NCBI RefSeq assembly: GCF_000733725.1
Contig: NZ_JMQM01000001.1
Location: 62,001-126,000 of the forward strand
Source: Nitratireductor basaltis
GTDB taxonomy: Bacteria; Pseudomonadota; Alphaproteobacteria; Rhizobiales; Rhizobiaceae
Direction of reading: 5' to 3'
DNA length: 64,000 nucleotides
Shown here: positions 35,165-42,128 of the stretch, piece by piece
Layout of the letters: each line of letters opens with the position of its first letter
Position numbering within the stretch: the stretch's first letter is position 1
Program-made: the position numbers and the translations under genes
Notes under the pieces: generated by a model
The model's input: only the letters and a program-made list of their open reading frames with translations
Database searches by the model: none
Told to the model about the DNA's origin: nothing

Positions 35165-35255
35165 ATAAGACCGTCGCCAAATATTCATCCAACCGCCTTC
35201 ATCCAGTCAGGATTGGTGGCCAATTATCCGCGCAGTGAATCGAACGAGGCGTACC

Positions 35256-35489
35256 ATGTCTGTTCACAGAACCGTAGAAGCTCAGATCGATGCCCTGCTC
35301 ACCAAGGATGATTCATCATCCATAATCGAAACCCTCTACTCGCTCGGTCAGGCTGCAGGTGATGCGGCATCCATAGGTGACGGGTGGGATCGTGCCGTTC
35401 AGGCGCGGTTACAGGCGAGGTTGGCTCGCAAGATGCGCGAGGCGATCGAACCCGCCGGCCTTACGAAGTCCTCCTCAACGGCGGCTTGA
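35256..35489 (+). CDS. Small hypothetical protein
   Basis: A 77-residue protein of unknown function. ATG at 35256 stands six bases after GAGG (35246-35249), and codon use looks coding. The sequence is polar and probably helical (VEAQIDALLTKDD, RLQARLARKMREAIE), with no membrane segment, signal peptide or recognised motif. It stands alone behind the xylBA terminator; the next 570 bases contain no clear gene. Confidence 0.6.
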   Translation: MSVHRTVEAQIDALLTKDDSSSIIETLYSLGQAAGDAASIGDGWDRAVQARLQARLARKMREAIEPAGLTKSSSTAA

Positions 35490-36057
35490 AGTACAAGCGC
35501 ATTTTTTCCGACAGATATTTTCATGGATGGATTTGGCGATGACTTTCGGCAACATACCGAAAAGGCGCAGCTATTTCGCGCTGATACCGACTAGTTCCAA
35601 AAGAGGAGCCGGCCCGTTCAACCGCCAGCGCATGGTGGGGCAGCGCATGGCGGACTTCCTCTGCGACGATGGCATGATCTCACCGCCGGGATGTGATCTC
35701 GGTCGGGGCCAACGCAGCGCCTTCCGACAGAAAACGGGAGCAGAAAACGGGCGCCTTTACCGGCGCACGGGGGAACTGGGGTCGGTTCAAAGCTGATGCT
35801 TTGTGCCTGAACAGGGATACAGGCCTCCCAGCCGCGCGACCTTCTGTCAGCCCATCGGCCGATCAGCGGGTGCAAAGCGGCAGGCGGATTTTCGTACCCC
35901 GAGCCTGTTGCGCGAAGCCTTCGCATCCTGCACAGGCAAGGCAGCCCTTTATGCCTGCGCACTGGAACCGGAAAGCGCGAAAGCGACCTTTCCATTCTCT
36001 TCACAGATGCCTATCGTCCGGCATCATTCGACATTTCCAATGTTCAGGGAGGGGCAG
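35490..36057. other. Intergenic stretch without a supported gene
   Basis: Several reading frames stay open here on both strands because of high GC content, but none has a convincing start, ribosome-binding site or recognisable protein. It ends in the leader and GGGAGGGG ribosome-binding site of the next dehydrogenase gene. It may be decayed coding sequence. Confidence 0.5.
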
Positions 36058-37032
36058 ATGGCCGAGTTGCAGGATGTATGCGTGCTGGTGGTAGGCAAGC
36101 TCCACGAGCATGCCGTTGAACGGCTGAAGGAACGGTTCAAGGTCATTTCGCTCCCAAAGGCCGATGCTTCCGCGCTCTCGCATGAAGATGCGCAGTCGGT
36201 TCGCGCTATCGCGGCTTCGGGTGCTGTCGATGCGCCCTTCATCGATGCCTTGCCGAACCTGGAGATCATCGCGAATTTCGGCGTTGGTTATGATGCCGTT
36301 GATGCCAGCCATGCAGGGACTAAGGGCGTGATGGTCACCAACACGCCGGATGTCCTGACCGAAGAGGTCGCGGATACGGCGATCGGTCTGCTGATCAATG
36401 CCGCGCGCGAACTGCCGAAGGCTGAGAACTATCTTCGCGCGGGCAAGTGGAAAAGCGAGGGCGCCTATCCTCTGACGCGCGGCAGCTTGCGCGGGCGAAA
36501 GGTCGGCATCTTCGGCATGGGGCGCATCGGGCTTGCCATTGCGCGGCGGGTGGAAGCGTTCGGGTTGCCGATAAGCTATTACAACCGCAGCCGGGTAGAG
36601 GGCGTAAACTACGCCTATCATGGTTCGCTGGTCGAACTTGCCGGTGCTGTCGACACGCTTATCTCGGTTGCGCCGGGGACACCGCAAACGGCGAAGGCCG
36701 TGAATGCCGAAGTGCTGCAAGCTCTGGGAAGTGAGGGGATCTTCGTGAATATCGGTCGCGGCAGCACGGTCGATGAAGAAGCACTGGCGCAGGCCCTGAA
36801 GAGCGGGACCATCATGGCTGCGGGCCTGGATGTTTTCGCCCACGAGCCCGATGTTCCCGAGGCTTTGCTTGCTTGTGAGAACGCTTGCTTGCTCCCGCAT
36901 GTAGGGTCTGCCTCACAGCATACCCGCAAGGCGATGGCCGATCTGGTGGCCCAGAATGTCATCAGCTGGTTCGACAAGGGTGAGGCGGTCACGCCGGTGT
37001 CCGAGACACGGCATGTGACATCAGGCGGCTGA
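36058..37032 (+). CDS. D-isomer-specific 2-hydroxyacid dehydrogenase
   Basis: NAD(P)H-dependent 2-oxoacid reductase of 324 residues. The Rossmann motif is GIFGMGRIGLAIARR, here near residue 150. The catalytic Arg is in VNIGRGSTVDEEAL, Glu in FAHEPDVPE and His in LLPHVGSAS, the D-2-hydroxyacid dehydrogenase triad. It resembles glyoxylate/hydroxypyruvate reductases (GhrB-like), but substrate is not certain. ATG at 36058 follows GGGAGGGG closely; the frame is open for 85 more codons upstream, which I reject for lack of similarity. A role in reducing glyoxylate from purine breakdown, or 2-oxo acids handled by the neighbouring TRAP system, is possible. Confidence 0.9.
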   Translation: MAELQDVCVLVVGKLHEHAVERLKERFKVISLPKADASALSHEDAQSVRAIAASGAVDAPFIDALPNLEIIANFGVGYDAVDASHAGTKGVMVTNTPDVLTEEVADTAIGLLINAARELPKAENYLRAGKWKSEGAYPLTRGSLRGRKVGIFGMGRIGLAIARRVEAFGLPISYYNRSRVEGVNYAYHGSLVELAGAVDTLISVAPGTPQTAKAVNAEVLQALGSEGIFVNIGRGSTVDEEALAQALKSGTIMAAGLDVFAHEPDVPEALLACENACLLPHVGSASQHTRKAMADLVAQNVISWFDKGEAVTPVSETRHVTSGG

Positions 37033-37086
37033 AGCTTGATTAAGAATTGGTTGCTGCTGCCAAGATTTCGTTAACTTTTCCTGCAC

Positions 37087-37123
37087 CATAGTTGGGACTG
37101 ATTTGAAGCGAGGCCCAACTATG
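37087..37123 (+). promoter_or_regulatory. Stem-loop enclosing the start codon of the next gene
   Basis: CATAGTTGGG (37087-37096) is perfectly complementary to CCCAACTATG (37114-37123). The last three bases of the right arm are the ATG start codon and the 17-base loop carries the GCGAGG ribosome-binding site. The geometry suggests translational control or a DNA-binding palindrome overlapping the start. Confidence 0.6.
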
Positions 37124-37516
37124 AAGCTACTGGTTACCGGACTCCTGCTTGCCGGACTCGTTGGTGCGGCTCCGCTCGTCCTCTCGGCGGCCGAAGATGA
37201 TGGCGCTGCTGCCATCGTGGCCGCCAAGAGCGAGGTGGCACAGTTTCGGCTGAGCGTGGCGGGTCATGACGAAACCTGCACCATCTCCTCCGGTAAGCCC
37301 ACGGATGTCGACAATGCCGTGCTTGTGAACGGGGACTGTTCGTCTGCGGTTCCAGCGCTCAGGAAAGTGCGTTACTGGCGCAAGGACGGAACAGGCGATC
37401 TGGTGCTCGCCGCCGACAGCGGCGAAGTGGTCGCAAAGTTTTTCGCTGCCGATGGCGTGGCCTATGAGTCCTTGAAGCCTGTGTCGCCGATGATGGTGCT
37501 CACCGCCGAAAACTGA
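37121..37516 (+). CDS. Secreted Inh/AprI-like protein
   Basis: A 131-residue protein with a Sec signal peptide (LLVTGLLLAGLVGAAPLVLSA, described as residues 3-23), then a small beta-rich domain. Two cysteines (DETCTISSG, NGDCSSAV), the Trp in RYWRKDG and the final strand MMVLTAEN match the pattern of the AprI/Inh protease-inhibitor domain, also found in rhizobial outer-membrane lipoproteins such as Omp19. No lipobox is seen, so it is probably periplasmic or exported. ATG at 37121 lies in the right arm of a 10-bp hairpin. No protease gene adjoins it, so the target, if any, is unknown. Confidence 0.7.
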   Translation: MKLLVTGLLLAGLVGAAPLVLSAAEDDGAAAIVAAKSEVAQFRLSVAGHDETCTISSGKPTDVDNAVLVNGDCSSAVPALRKVRYWRKDGTGDLVLAADSGEVVAKFFAADGVAYESLKPVSPMMVLTAEN

Positions 37517-37518
37517 AA

Positions 37519-38289
37519 TCAGGCTGCATCGCTGCGCGCGTGGCGCGCGGCATGATGCGCGCGAACAGCTTCGCCGAAGCTTGCAAAAATCTGTCGTGAG
37601 GGGGCGTCGCTCTCCGCCCAGTATTCGGGATGCCATTGAACACCGACGGCAAAAGCCTTGGTGCCGCGGACCGAGACCGCCTCGACAGTTCCGTCAGGAG
37701 CCACGGCTTCGACATCAAGACCTTCGCCCAGTCTGTCGATCCCTTGGCGGTGGATCGTGTTCACACGCACAGCCTCGCTATTGAAGATATCTGCGAGGCA
37801 GGATCCTGCCTTGATCTTGATATCCTGCCGTATCGCGAACCGCTCGTCCTGGGTGGCATTTTCCGGAGCCCTATGATCCATCCGCCCGGGCAGCTCCTGG
37901 AGCTCCGTCGCCAGACTGCCACCCATTGCCACGTTCAGTTCCTGAATGCCGCGGCAGATGGCCAGAAGCGGAATACCTCTCTTGATGGCCGCACGGATGA
38001 GCGGGATCGTTGTGCCATCACGGCGCCGGTCATATGGCCCGTTGCCCTCCGTGGCTTCTTCGCCATAGAGCTCCGGCCAGACATTGGATTTCGAGCCCGT
38101 GAGCATCACACCATCCACGCCATCCAATATGACATCCAGATCGAGCTCACCCTCGAATGACGGCACGAGCAGCGGCGTGACGCCGGCGGCCCGAATGGCT
38201 GCGCGCAGATACTGTTCGGGGGCTGCATGCCACTCGTAGTTCTCGAAGGATTTCACATCGGTGGAAACAGCGATCAGAGGCTTGGACAT
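37519..38289 (-). CDS. Gamma-glutamyl-GABA hydrolase-like class I amidotransferase fold protein
   Basis: Peptidase C26 family protein of 256 residues. The nucleophile Cys is in LLAICRGIQELNVAMGG and the His-Glu pair in GVQWHPEY, so the Cys-His-Glu triad is complete. It resembles PuuD, which hydrolyses gamma-glutamyl-GABA in putrescine use, but no other puu polyamine gene is near, so the substrate is unsure. It converges on the Inh-like gene with only two bases between the stop codons and starts 251 bases from the divergent TRAP binding-protein gene. Confidence 0.87.
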   Translation of the reverse strand: MSKPLIAVSTDVKSFENYEWHAAPEQYLRAAIRAAGVTPLLVPSFEGELDLDVILDGVDGVMLTGSKSNVWPELYGEEATEGNGPYDRRRDGTTIPLIRAAIKRGIPLLAICRGIQELNVAMGGSLATELQELPGRMDHRAPENATQDERFAIRQDIKIKAGSCLADIFNSEAVRVNTIHRQGIDRLGEGLDVEAVAPDGTVEAVSVRGTKAFAVGVQWHPEYWAESDAPSRQIFASFGEAVRAHHAARHARSDAA

Positions 38290-38407
38290 GCGTGAGTTCC
38301 AGGGGTTTCGATACGTATAGCCAATCTAGCTGAACATATGTCGGCCACAAGGGGAGGCGCATATTGCGTCACCCGTTAACCGTTGAAAAACAGATTGTTT
38401 CCGCGCC

Positions 38408-38492
38408 GTTGCGTTTCGCGCAACAAAACTGGACTTGGCAGGCGTCGCATGTATTTATACGCGCCGATATCGGCATGGGCGTTCCCGCCCAT
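38408..38492 (+). promoter_or_regulatory. Two inverted repeats in the leader of the TRAP binding-protein gene
   Basis: GTTGCG-TTTCG-CGCAAC (38408-38424) may be an operator. ATGGGCG-TTCC-CGCCCAT (38475-38492), 48 bases before the ATG, may be a 5' stabilising hairpin. Both are perfect but short, and their functions are inferred. Confidence 0.35.
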
Positions 38493-38540
38493 CTGTTCCC
38501 GATCTCGTTCTTTCGATCCGCATATTTGGGGAGGTAATCC

Positions 38541-39638
38541 ATGGATCGCCGTTCATTCATCAAGAAAGCCGGTCTTGCAGGTGCTGCAGGTGTTGGCGCT
38601 GCCACGCTCGCCGCTCCGGCCATCGCGCAGGGCAACCAGACCTGGCGGATGGTCACCACCTGGCCGAAGAATTTTCCGGGTCTTGGTGTAGGCGCGCAGC
38701 GTCTTGCCGACCGCATCACTGCCGCTTCCGGTGGCCGCCTGACCATTCAGGTCTATTCCGCAGGCGAACTTGTGCCGCCGCTGCAGTCGCTGGACGCAGT
38801 CATCGACGGTTCGGCCGAGATGAGCCACGGTGCAGCCTATTACTGGCAGAACAAGAGCCCGGCGCTCGCCTTCTTCACCGGCGTTCCCTATGGCATGACC
38901 TCGCGCGAGCTGACCGCCTGGGTGCGTTATATGGGCGGCCAGGAACTTTGGGACGAGATCTACGACCAGTTCGGCCTTCAGGGGTTCCTGTCGGGCGATA
39001 CGGGCACGCAGGCCGGTGGCTGGTTCCGCGAGGAGCTGACGGGCGTTGATTCCGTCAAGGGCCTTCGTTTCCGCACGCCGGGCCTTGGTGGCCGCGTCTG
39101 GGAGAAGCTTGGCGCGACCGTGACCAACATGGCTGCCGGCGAAATCTTCCAGGCCCTGCAGTCGGGCACGCTCGATGCTGCAGAATTCGTGGGTCCGTAC
39201 AACGATCTGGCACTCGGCTTCTATCAGGTTGCCAAGAATTATTACTTCCCAAGCTTCGTCGAGCCGGGCCTGGCGACCGAGCTCGTTGTCGACAAGGCGA
39301 AGTATCAGGAACTGCCGGAAGATCTGCAGGCAATCATCCGCGATGTTTCGCAGGCAGAATATGACCAGGTTGCGTCCGACTTCTACGCGAATGATCCTCG
39401 TGCGCTTCAGACGCTCATCAACGATCATGGCGTGACGGTCCGCCAGTTCCCCGACGAGATCATGGAAGCCGGCGGCAAGGCTGCAGCGGAAATCCTCGGC
39501 GAGCTGCGCGATTCCGACGACGCGCTGGTCAAGAAGACGACCGAGAGTTTCATCGAAGCCCTCAACGTGCTGCGCACCCGCTCCGAAGGCACCGACGGCG
39601 CCTTCATTCAGGCACGCGAGAAGTTCTTCAAGATCTGA
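38541..39638 (+). CDS. TRAP transporter substrate-binding protein, TakP-like
   Basis: Periplasmic DctP-family protein of 365 residues. It begins with a twin-arginine-type signal (DRRSFIKKAGLAGAAG ... APAIA, cleaved before QGNQ). The body resembles the 2-oxo-acid binder TakP of Rhodobacter: YSAGELVPPLQSLDAV, GDTGTQAGGWFREEL, then the ligand-arginine region KGLRFRTPGLGG and EFVGPYND. 2-Oxo acids or related carboxylates are therefore the likely ligands. GGGGAGG precedes the ATG. The membrane subunits are encoded on the opposite strand and converge on it across a shared terminator, unlike the usual single operon. Confidence 0.92.
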   Translation: MDRRSFIKKAGLAGAAGVGAATLAAPAIAQGNQTWRMVTTWPKNFPGLGVGAQRLADRITAASGGRLTIQVYSAGELVPPLQSLDAVIDGSAEMSHGAAYYWQNKSPALAFFTGVPYGMTSRELTAWVRYMGGQELWDEIYDQFGLQGFLSGDTGTQAGGWFREELTGVDSVKGLRFRTPGLGGRVWEKLGATVTNMAAGEIFQALQSGTLDAAEFVGPYNDLALGFYQVAKNYYFPSFVEPGLATELVVDKAKYQELPEDLQAIIRDVSQAEYDQVASDFYANDPRALQTLINDHGVTVRQFPDEIMEAGGKAAAEILGELRDSDDALVKKTTESFIEALNVLRTRSEGTDGAFIQAREKFFKI

Positions 39639-39658
39639 TTGCTACTGAAAGAGTAGGA

Positions 39659-39695
39659 AAAAAGCCCGGGATGGTTCGGCCATCCCGGGCTTTTT
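39659..39695. terminator. Bidirectional terminator between TRAP genes
   Basis: GCCCGGGATGG (39664-39674) pairs perfectly with CCATCCCGGGC (39680-39690) around TTCGG. TTTTT follows on the plus strand and AAAAA precedes, so it can end transcripts from both sides. Confidence 0.92.
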
Positions 39696-39716
39696 CTTGT
39701 TCGTCAGGCGGTTTGC

Positions 39717-41111
39717 CTAGTTGTAGATCGCCCGCGGCAGCCAGGTGGCGATTTCCGGGAAGGCGAACATGATCGCGATGGCTGCCAGTTGCAGGAACAC
39801 GAAGGGTATGACGCCCTTGTAGATCATCGCGGTCGAGACGGCGTTCGGGGCCACACCACGCAGATAGAACAGTGCGAAACCGAAGGGCGGGGTGAGGAAG
39901 CTGGTCTGCAGGTTCACACCCACCAGAACACCGAGCCATACCGGATCCACATCGAGTGCCAGAAGAATTGGCGCGGTGATCGGGATCACGATGAAGATGA
40001 TCTCGAAGGTGTCGAGGATGAAGCCGAGCAGGAACATGATGGCCATCACCACGGCTACCGCCATCAGGGTTCCACCCGGCAGATTCGACAGGAACTCGTG
40101 AACGAGATTGTCACCACCCATCAGGCGGAAGACGATCGAGAAGACCGAAGCGCCGAACAGGATGATGAAGACCATGCAGGTGATGGTGGCGGTCGATACC
40201 ACCGCCTCGCGCAGCATGTTGAAGGAGAGGCGCCAGCGGAACGCCGCCAATACCATCGCGCCCACCGCACCTACCGATGCAGCTTCCGTCGGAGTAGCAA
40301 TGCCTCCGAGGATTGATCCGAGCACCGCCATGATGAGGAGCAGTGGCGGCAGGAGTGCTGTGAAGACCTCGCCGATCAGCTGCTTCTTCTCATCCGCCGG
40401 AACCGGCGTCGCAGGACAGGATTCCGGGTCGGTGAAGGCCTTGAAGATGGTCCAAGCGAGATAAAGGCCGACCAGAAGAATGCCCGGCAGCAGCGCACCT
40501 GCGAAAAGATCGCCCACAGAAACGGGGACCGGTGCGAAATTGCCCTTCGCCATCTGCACCTGCGAATTGATGCCCGACAGCATGTCACCCATGAAGATCA
40601 GCACCGTGGATGGCGGGATGATCTGGCCGAGCGTACCGGATGCGCAGATGACGCCGGATGCCAGCCGCGGATCATAATTGGCGCGCAGCATTGCGGGCAG
40701 CGAGATGAGGCCCATCGTGACCACGGTTGCGCCGACAACACCGGTGGAGGCGGCAAGAAGCGCGCCCACGATGATGACGGACATGCCAAGGCCGCCGCGC
40801 AGATTGCCGAAAAGCTTGCCCATTGTCAGGAGAAGCTGCTCGGCGATCTTGGAACGCTCCAGCACCACGCCCATGAAGATGAAGAGCGGTACGGCAACCA
40901 GGACCTCATTGGTCATGAAGCCGATATAGCGGTTGGCAAGGCTGCCGAAATTTGATGGGTCAAAGACACCGAACCACATGCCGACCGCGCCGAACATCAG
41001 CGAGACACCGGCAAGCGTGAAGGCAACCGGAAAGCCCAGAAGCAGCATGCCGATAATGCCGAAGAACATGATCCCCGACAGGAATTCACCCAGAATGATC
41101 GGATCCATCAC
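39717..41111 (-). CDS. TRAP transporter large permease (DctM type)
   Basis: A 464-residue membrane subunit with about a dozen hydrophobic helices, the ion-coupled translocation part of a TRAP transporter. Conserved stretches include the N-terminal GIIGMLLLGFPVAFTLAGVS, GVVGATVVTMGLISLPAML and the C-terminal GVNLQTSFLTPPFGFALFYL. A polar insert near residue 240 (DPESCPATPVPADEKKQ) and the overall length fit the FcbT3/TakM subgroup used with mannitol/chloroaromatic- and 2-oxo-acid-type binding proteins. ATG overlaps the small permease stop by four bases. Sodium or proton coupling is a family property. Confidence 0.92.
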   Translation of the reverse strand: MMDPIILGEFLSGIMFFGIIGMLLLGFPVAFTLAGVSLMFGAVGMWFGVFDPSNFGSLANRYIGFMTNEVLVAVPLFIFMGVVLERSKIAEQLLLTMGKLFGNLRGGLGMSVIIVGALLAASTGVVGATVVTMGLISLPAMLRANYDPRLASGVICASGTLGQIIPPSTVLIFMGDMLSGINSQVQMAKGNFAPVPVSVGDLFAGALLPGILLVGLYLAWTIFKAFTDPESCPATPVPADEKKQLIGEVFTALLPPLLLIMAVLGSILGGIATPTEAASVGAVGAMVLAAFRWRLSFNMLREAVVSTATITCMVFIILFGASVFSIVFRLMGGDNLVHEFLSNLPGGTLMAVAVVMAIMFLLGFILDTFEIIFIVIPITAPILLALDVDPVWLGVLVGVNLQTSFLTPPFGFALFYLRGVAPNAVSTAMIYKGVIPFVFLQLAAIAIMFAFPEIATWLPRAIYN

Positions 41112-41683
41112 GTACCTGCCGTATGTTCTTCGAAACTTTCCTGACGCTCGTAGCGCAGCTTCTCAGGCAACAGTTCTTCCTGCCCGGCAAGCACCAGGAT
41201 GGAGCGCAGCGCCATGGCGATGCCCTGCAGCGCGATCAGCACCGCAAAGGCGATGATAAAGCTCTTCAGGATGAACAGACCCGGCATGCCGCCGACATTC
41301 GCCGACGCCTCACCCAGTCGCCAGGAACGGGACACGAAGGACCAGCCGTAATATGCGACGATCCAGCAGAAGGGCAGGAGAAACAGGACGACACCGATCA
41401 TATCTACGATCGCCTTGTTGCGGGTGCTGGCCGGCCTGTAGAAAATGTCGACGCGCACATGGTCGTTTCGCAGCAGGGCAAAGCCCGCTACCGCCGTGAA
41501 CATGGCGCCATTCAACCAGATATAGAGATCCTGCATCCACACAAAGCTTGTGGAGAAGACATAGCGCTGCACCACGACGGTGAAGCAGACAAGCACGATC
41601 GCCAGTGCCAGCCATGAGAAAATATTGCCTATCAAGGCATTCAGTCCGCTAATCATGCGGACGAGCAATGCGAGCATTCGCAT
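41108..41683 (-). CDS. TRAP transporter small permease (DctQ type)
   Basis: A 191-residue protein with four hydrophobic helices (around residues 20-45, 55-75, 95-120 and 140-165), the usual DctQ topology, and a cytoplasmic tail with basic and acidic residues. The FVWMQDLYIWLNGAMF block fits the FcbT2-like subgroup that partners large permeases of the kind next to it. ATG at 41683 stands seven bases after GGGGGG. First gene of the two-gene membrane-subunit unit; a predicted promoter is at 41942-41970, giving a leader of about 250 bases. Confidence 0.9.
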   Translation of the reverse strand: MRMLALLVRMISGLNALIGNIFSWLALAIVLVCFTVVVQRYVFSTSFVWMQDLYIWLNGAMFTAVAGFALLRNDHVRVDIFYRPASTRNKAIVDMIGVVLFLLPFCWIVAYYGWSFVSRSWRLGEASANVGGMPGLFILKSFIIAFAVLIALQGIAMALRSILVLAGQEELLPEKLRYERQESFEEHTAGT

Positions 41684-41941
41684 TTCAAATCCCCCCGTCG
41701 CAAAGCCGTCTTCTATGCGGCATGTCCGCGATCATCATCATTCTCCCCGATCCCCGGAAAGTGGGTGGTTCTGCCCGTTTCCATGTCCGATATCGCATCA
41801 ATGGCGGGCGGGCGTACTTACCAGCTTTGTCGGACGGGCAAAAGTTGCCTGAAACACAAAAATAGGCGGCATTGGCGCTGTTTCTGTGCATGGAAGAGCA
41901 GGCGAGGGGCAGGTACGCCAAATTCCCCAAGGAACCAAGCT

Positions 41942-41970
41942 GTTATATTCGTTCCGCAAGTCTGGTTCAA
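41942..41970 (-). promoter_or_regulatory. Predicted promoter of the TRAP permease genes
   Basis: On the minus strand TTGAAC (41965-41970) and TATAAC (41942-41947) are separated by 17 bases. Distance to the dctQ-type start is about 250 bases. Confidence 0.5.
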
Positions 41971-42047
41971 AGCTAATATAATTTCGGTAAGGTAGCCTCT
42001 CCGCGGCATGCTCTTGCTGTTTTTTCAAACTGTTCGAAAAGGTTTGA

Positions 42048-42119
42048 CCTGCAACGAATGCAGGAGAAAACTTTACCCTGCAGCCTTCTTTGGAGGAACT
42101 TGGAAGGCTGCAGAGGAGG
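42048..42119 (+). promoter_or_regulatory. Alternative stem-loops before the ferredoxin oxidoreductase gene
   Basis: CTGCAGCCTTC (42078-42088) pairs perfectly with GAAGGCTGCAG (42103-42113), and the right arm directly touches the AGGAGG ribosome-binding site (42114-42119). Upstream, CCTGCA (42048-42053) pairs with TGCAGG (42059-42064). That TGCAGG can instead pair with CCTGCA at 42077-42082, which would break both hairpins. The arrangement is that of a two-state leader; function is inferred. Confidence 0.5.
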
Positions 42120-42128
42120 ATGGAATTC

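Larger units (their letters stand above)
41684..42128. other. Divergent intergenic region between TRAP permease genes and the ferredoxin oxidoreductase gene
   Basis: No gene is supported. It holds a minus-strand promoter (41942-41970), a TATAAT box on the plus strand (41977-41982) without a convincing -35 box, and the leader stem-loops at 42048-42119. The 250 bases nearest the TRAP genes show nothing I can name. Confidence 0.6.

Noticed and set aside
35618-36004. Possible minus-strand gene in the gap before the 2-hydroxyacid dehydrogenase
   Set aside because: Arginine/proline/cysteine-rich translation typical of a GC-rich non-coding frame, no ribosome-binding site, no recognised family.
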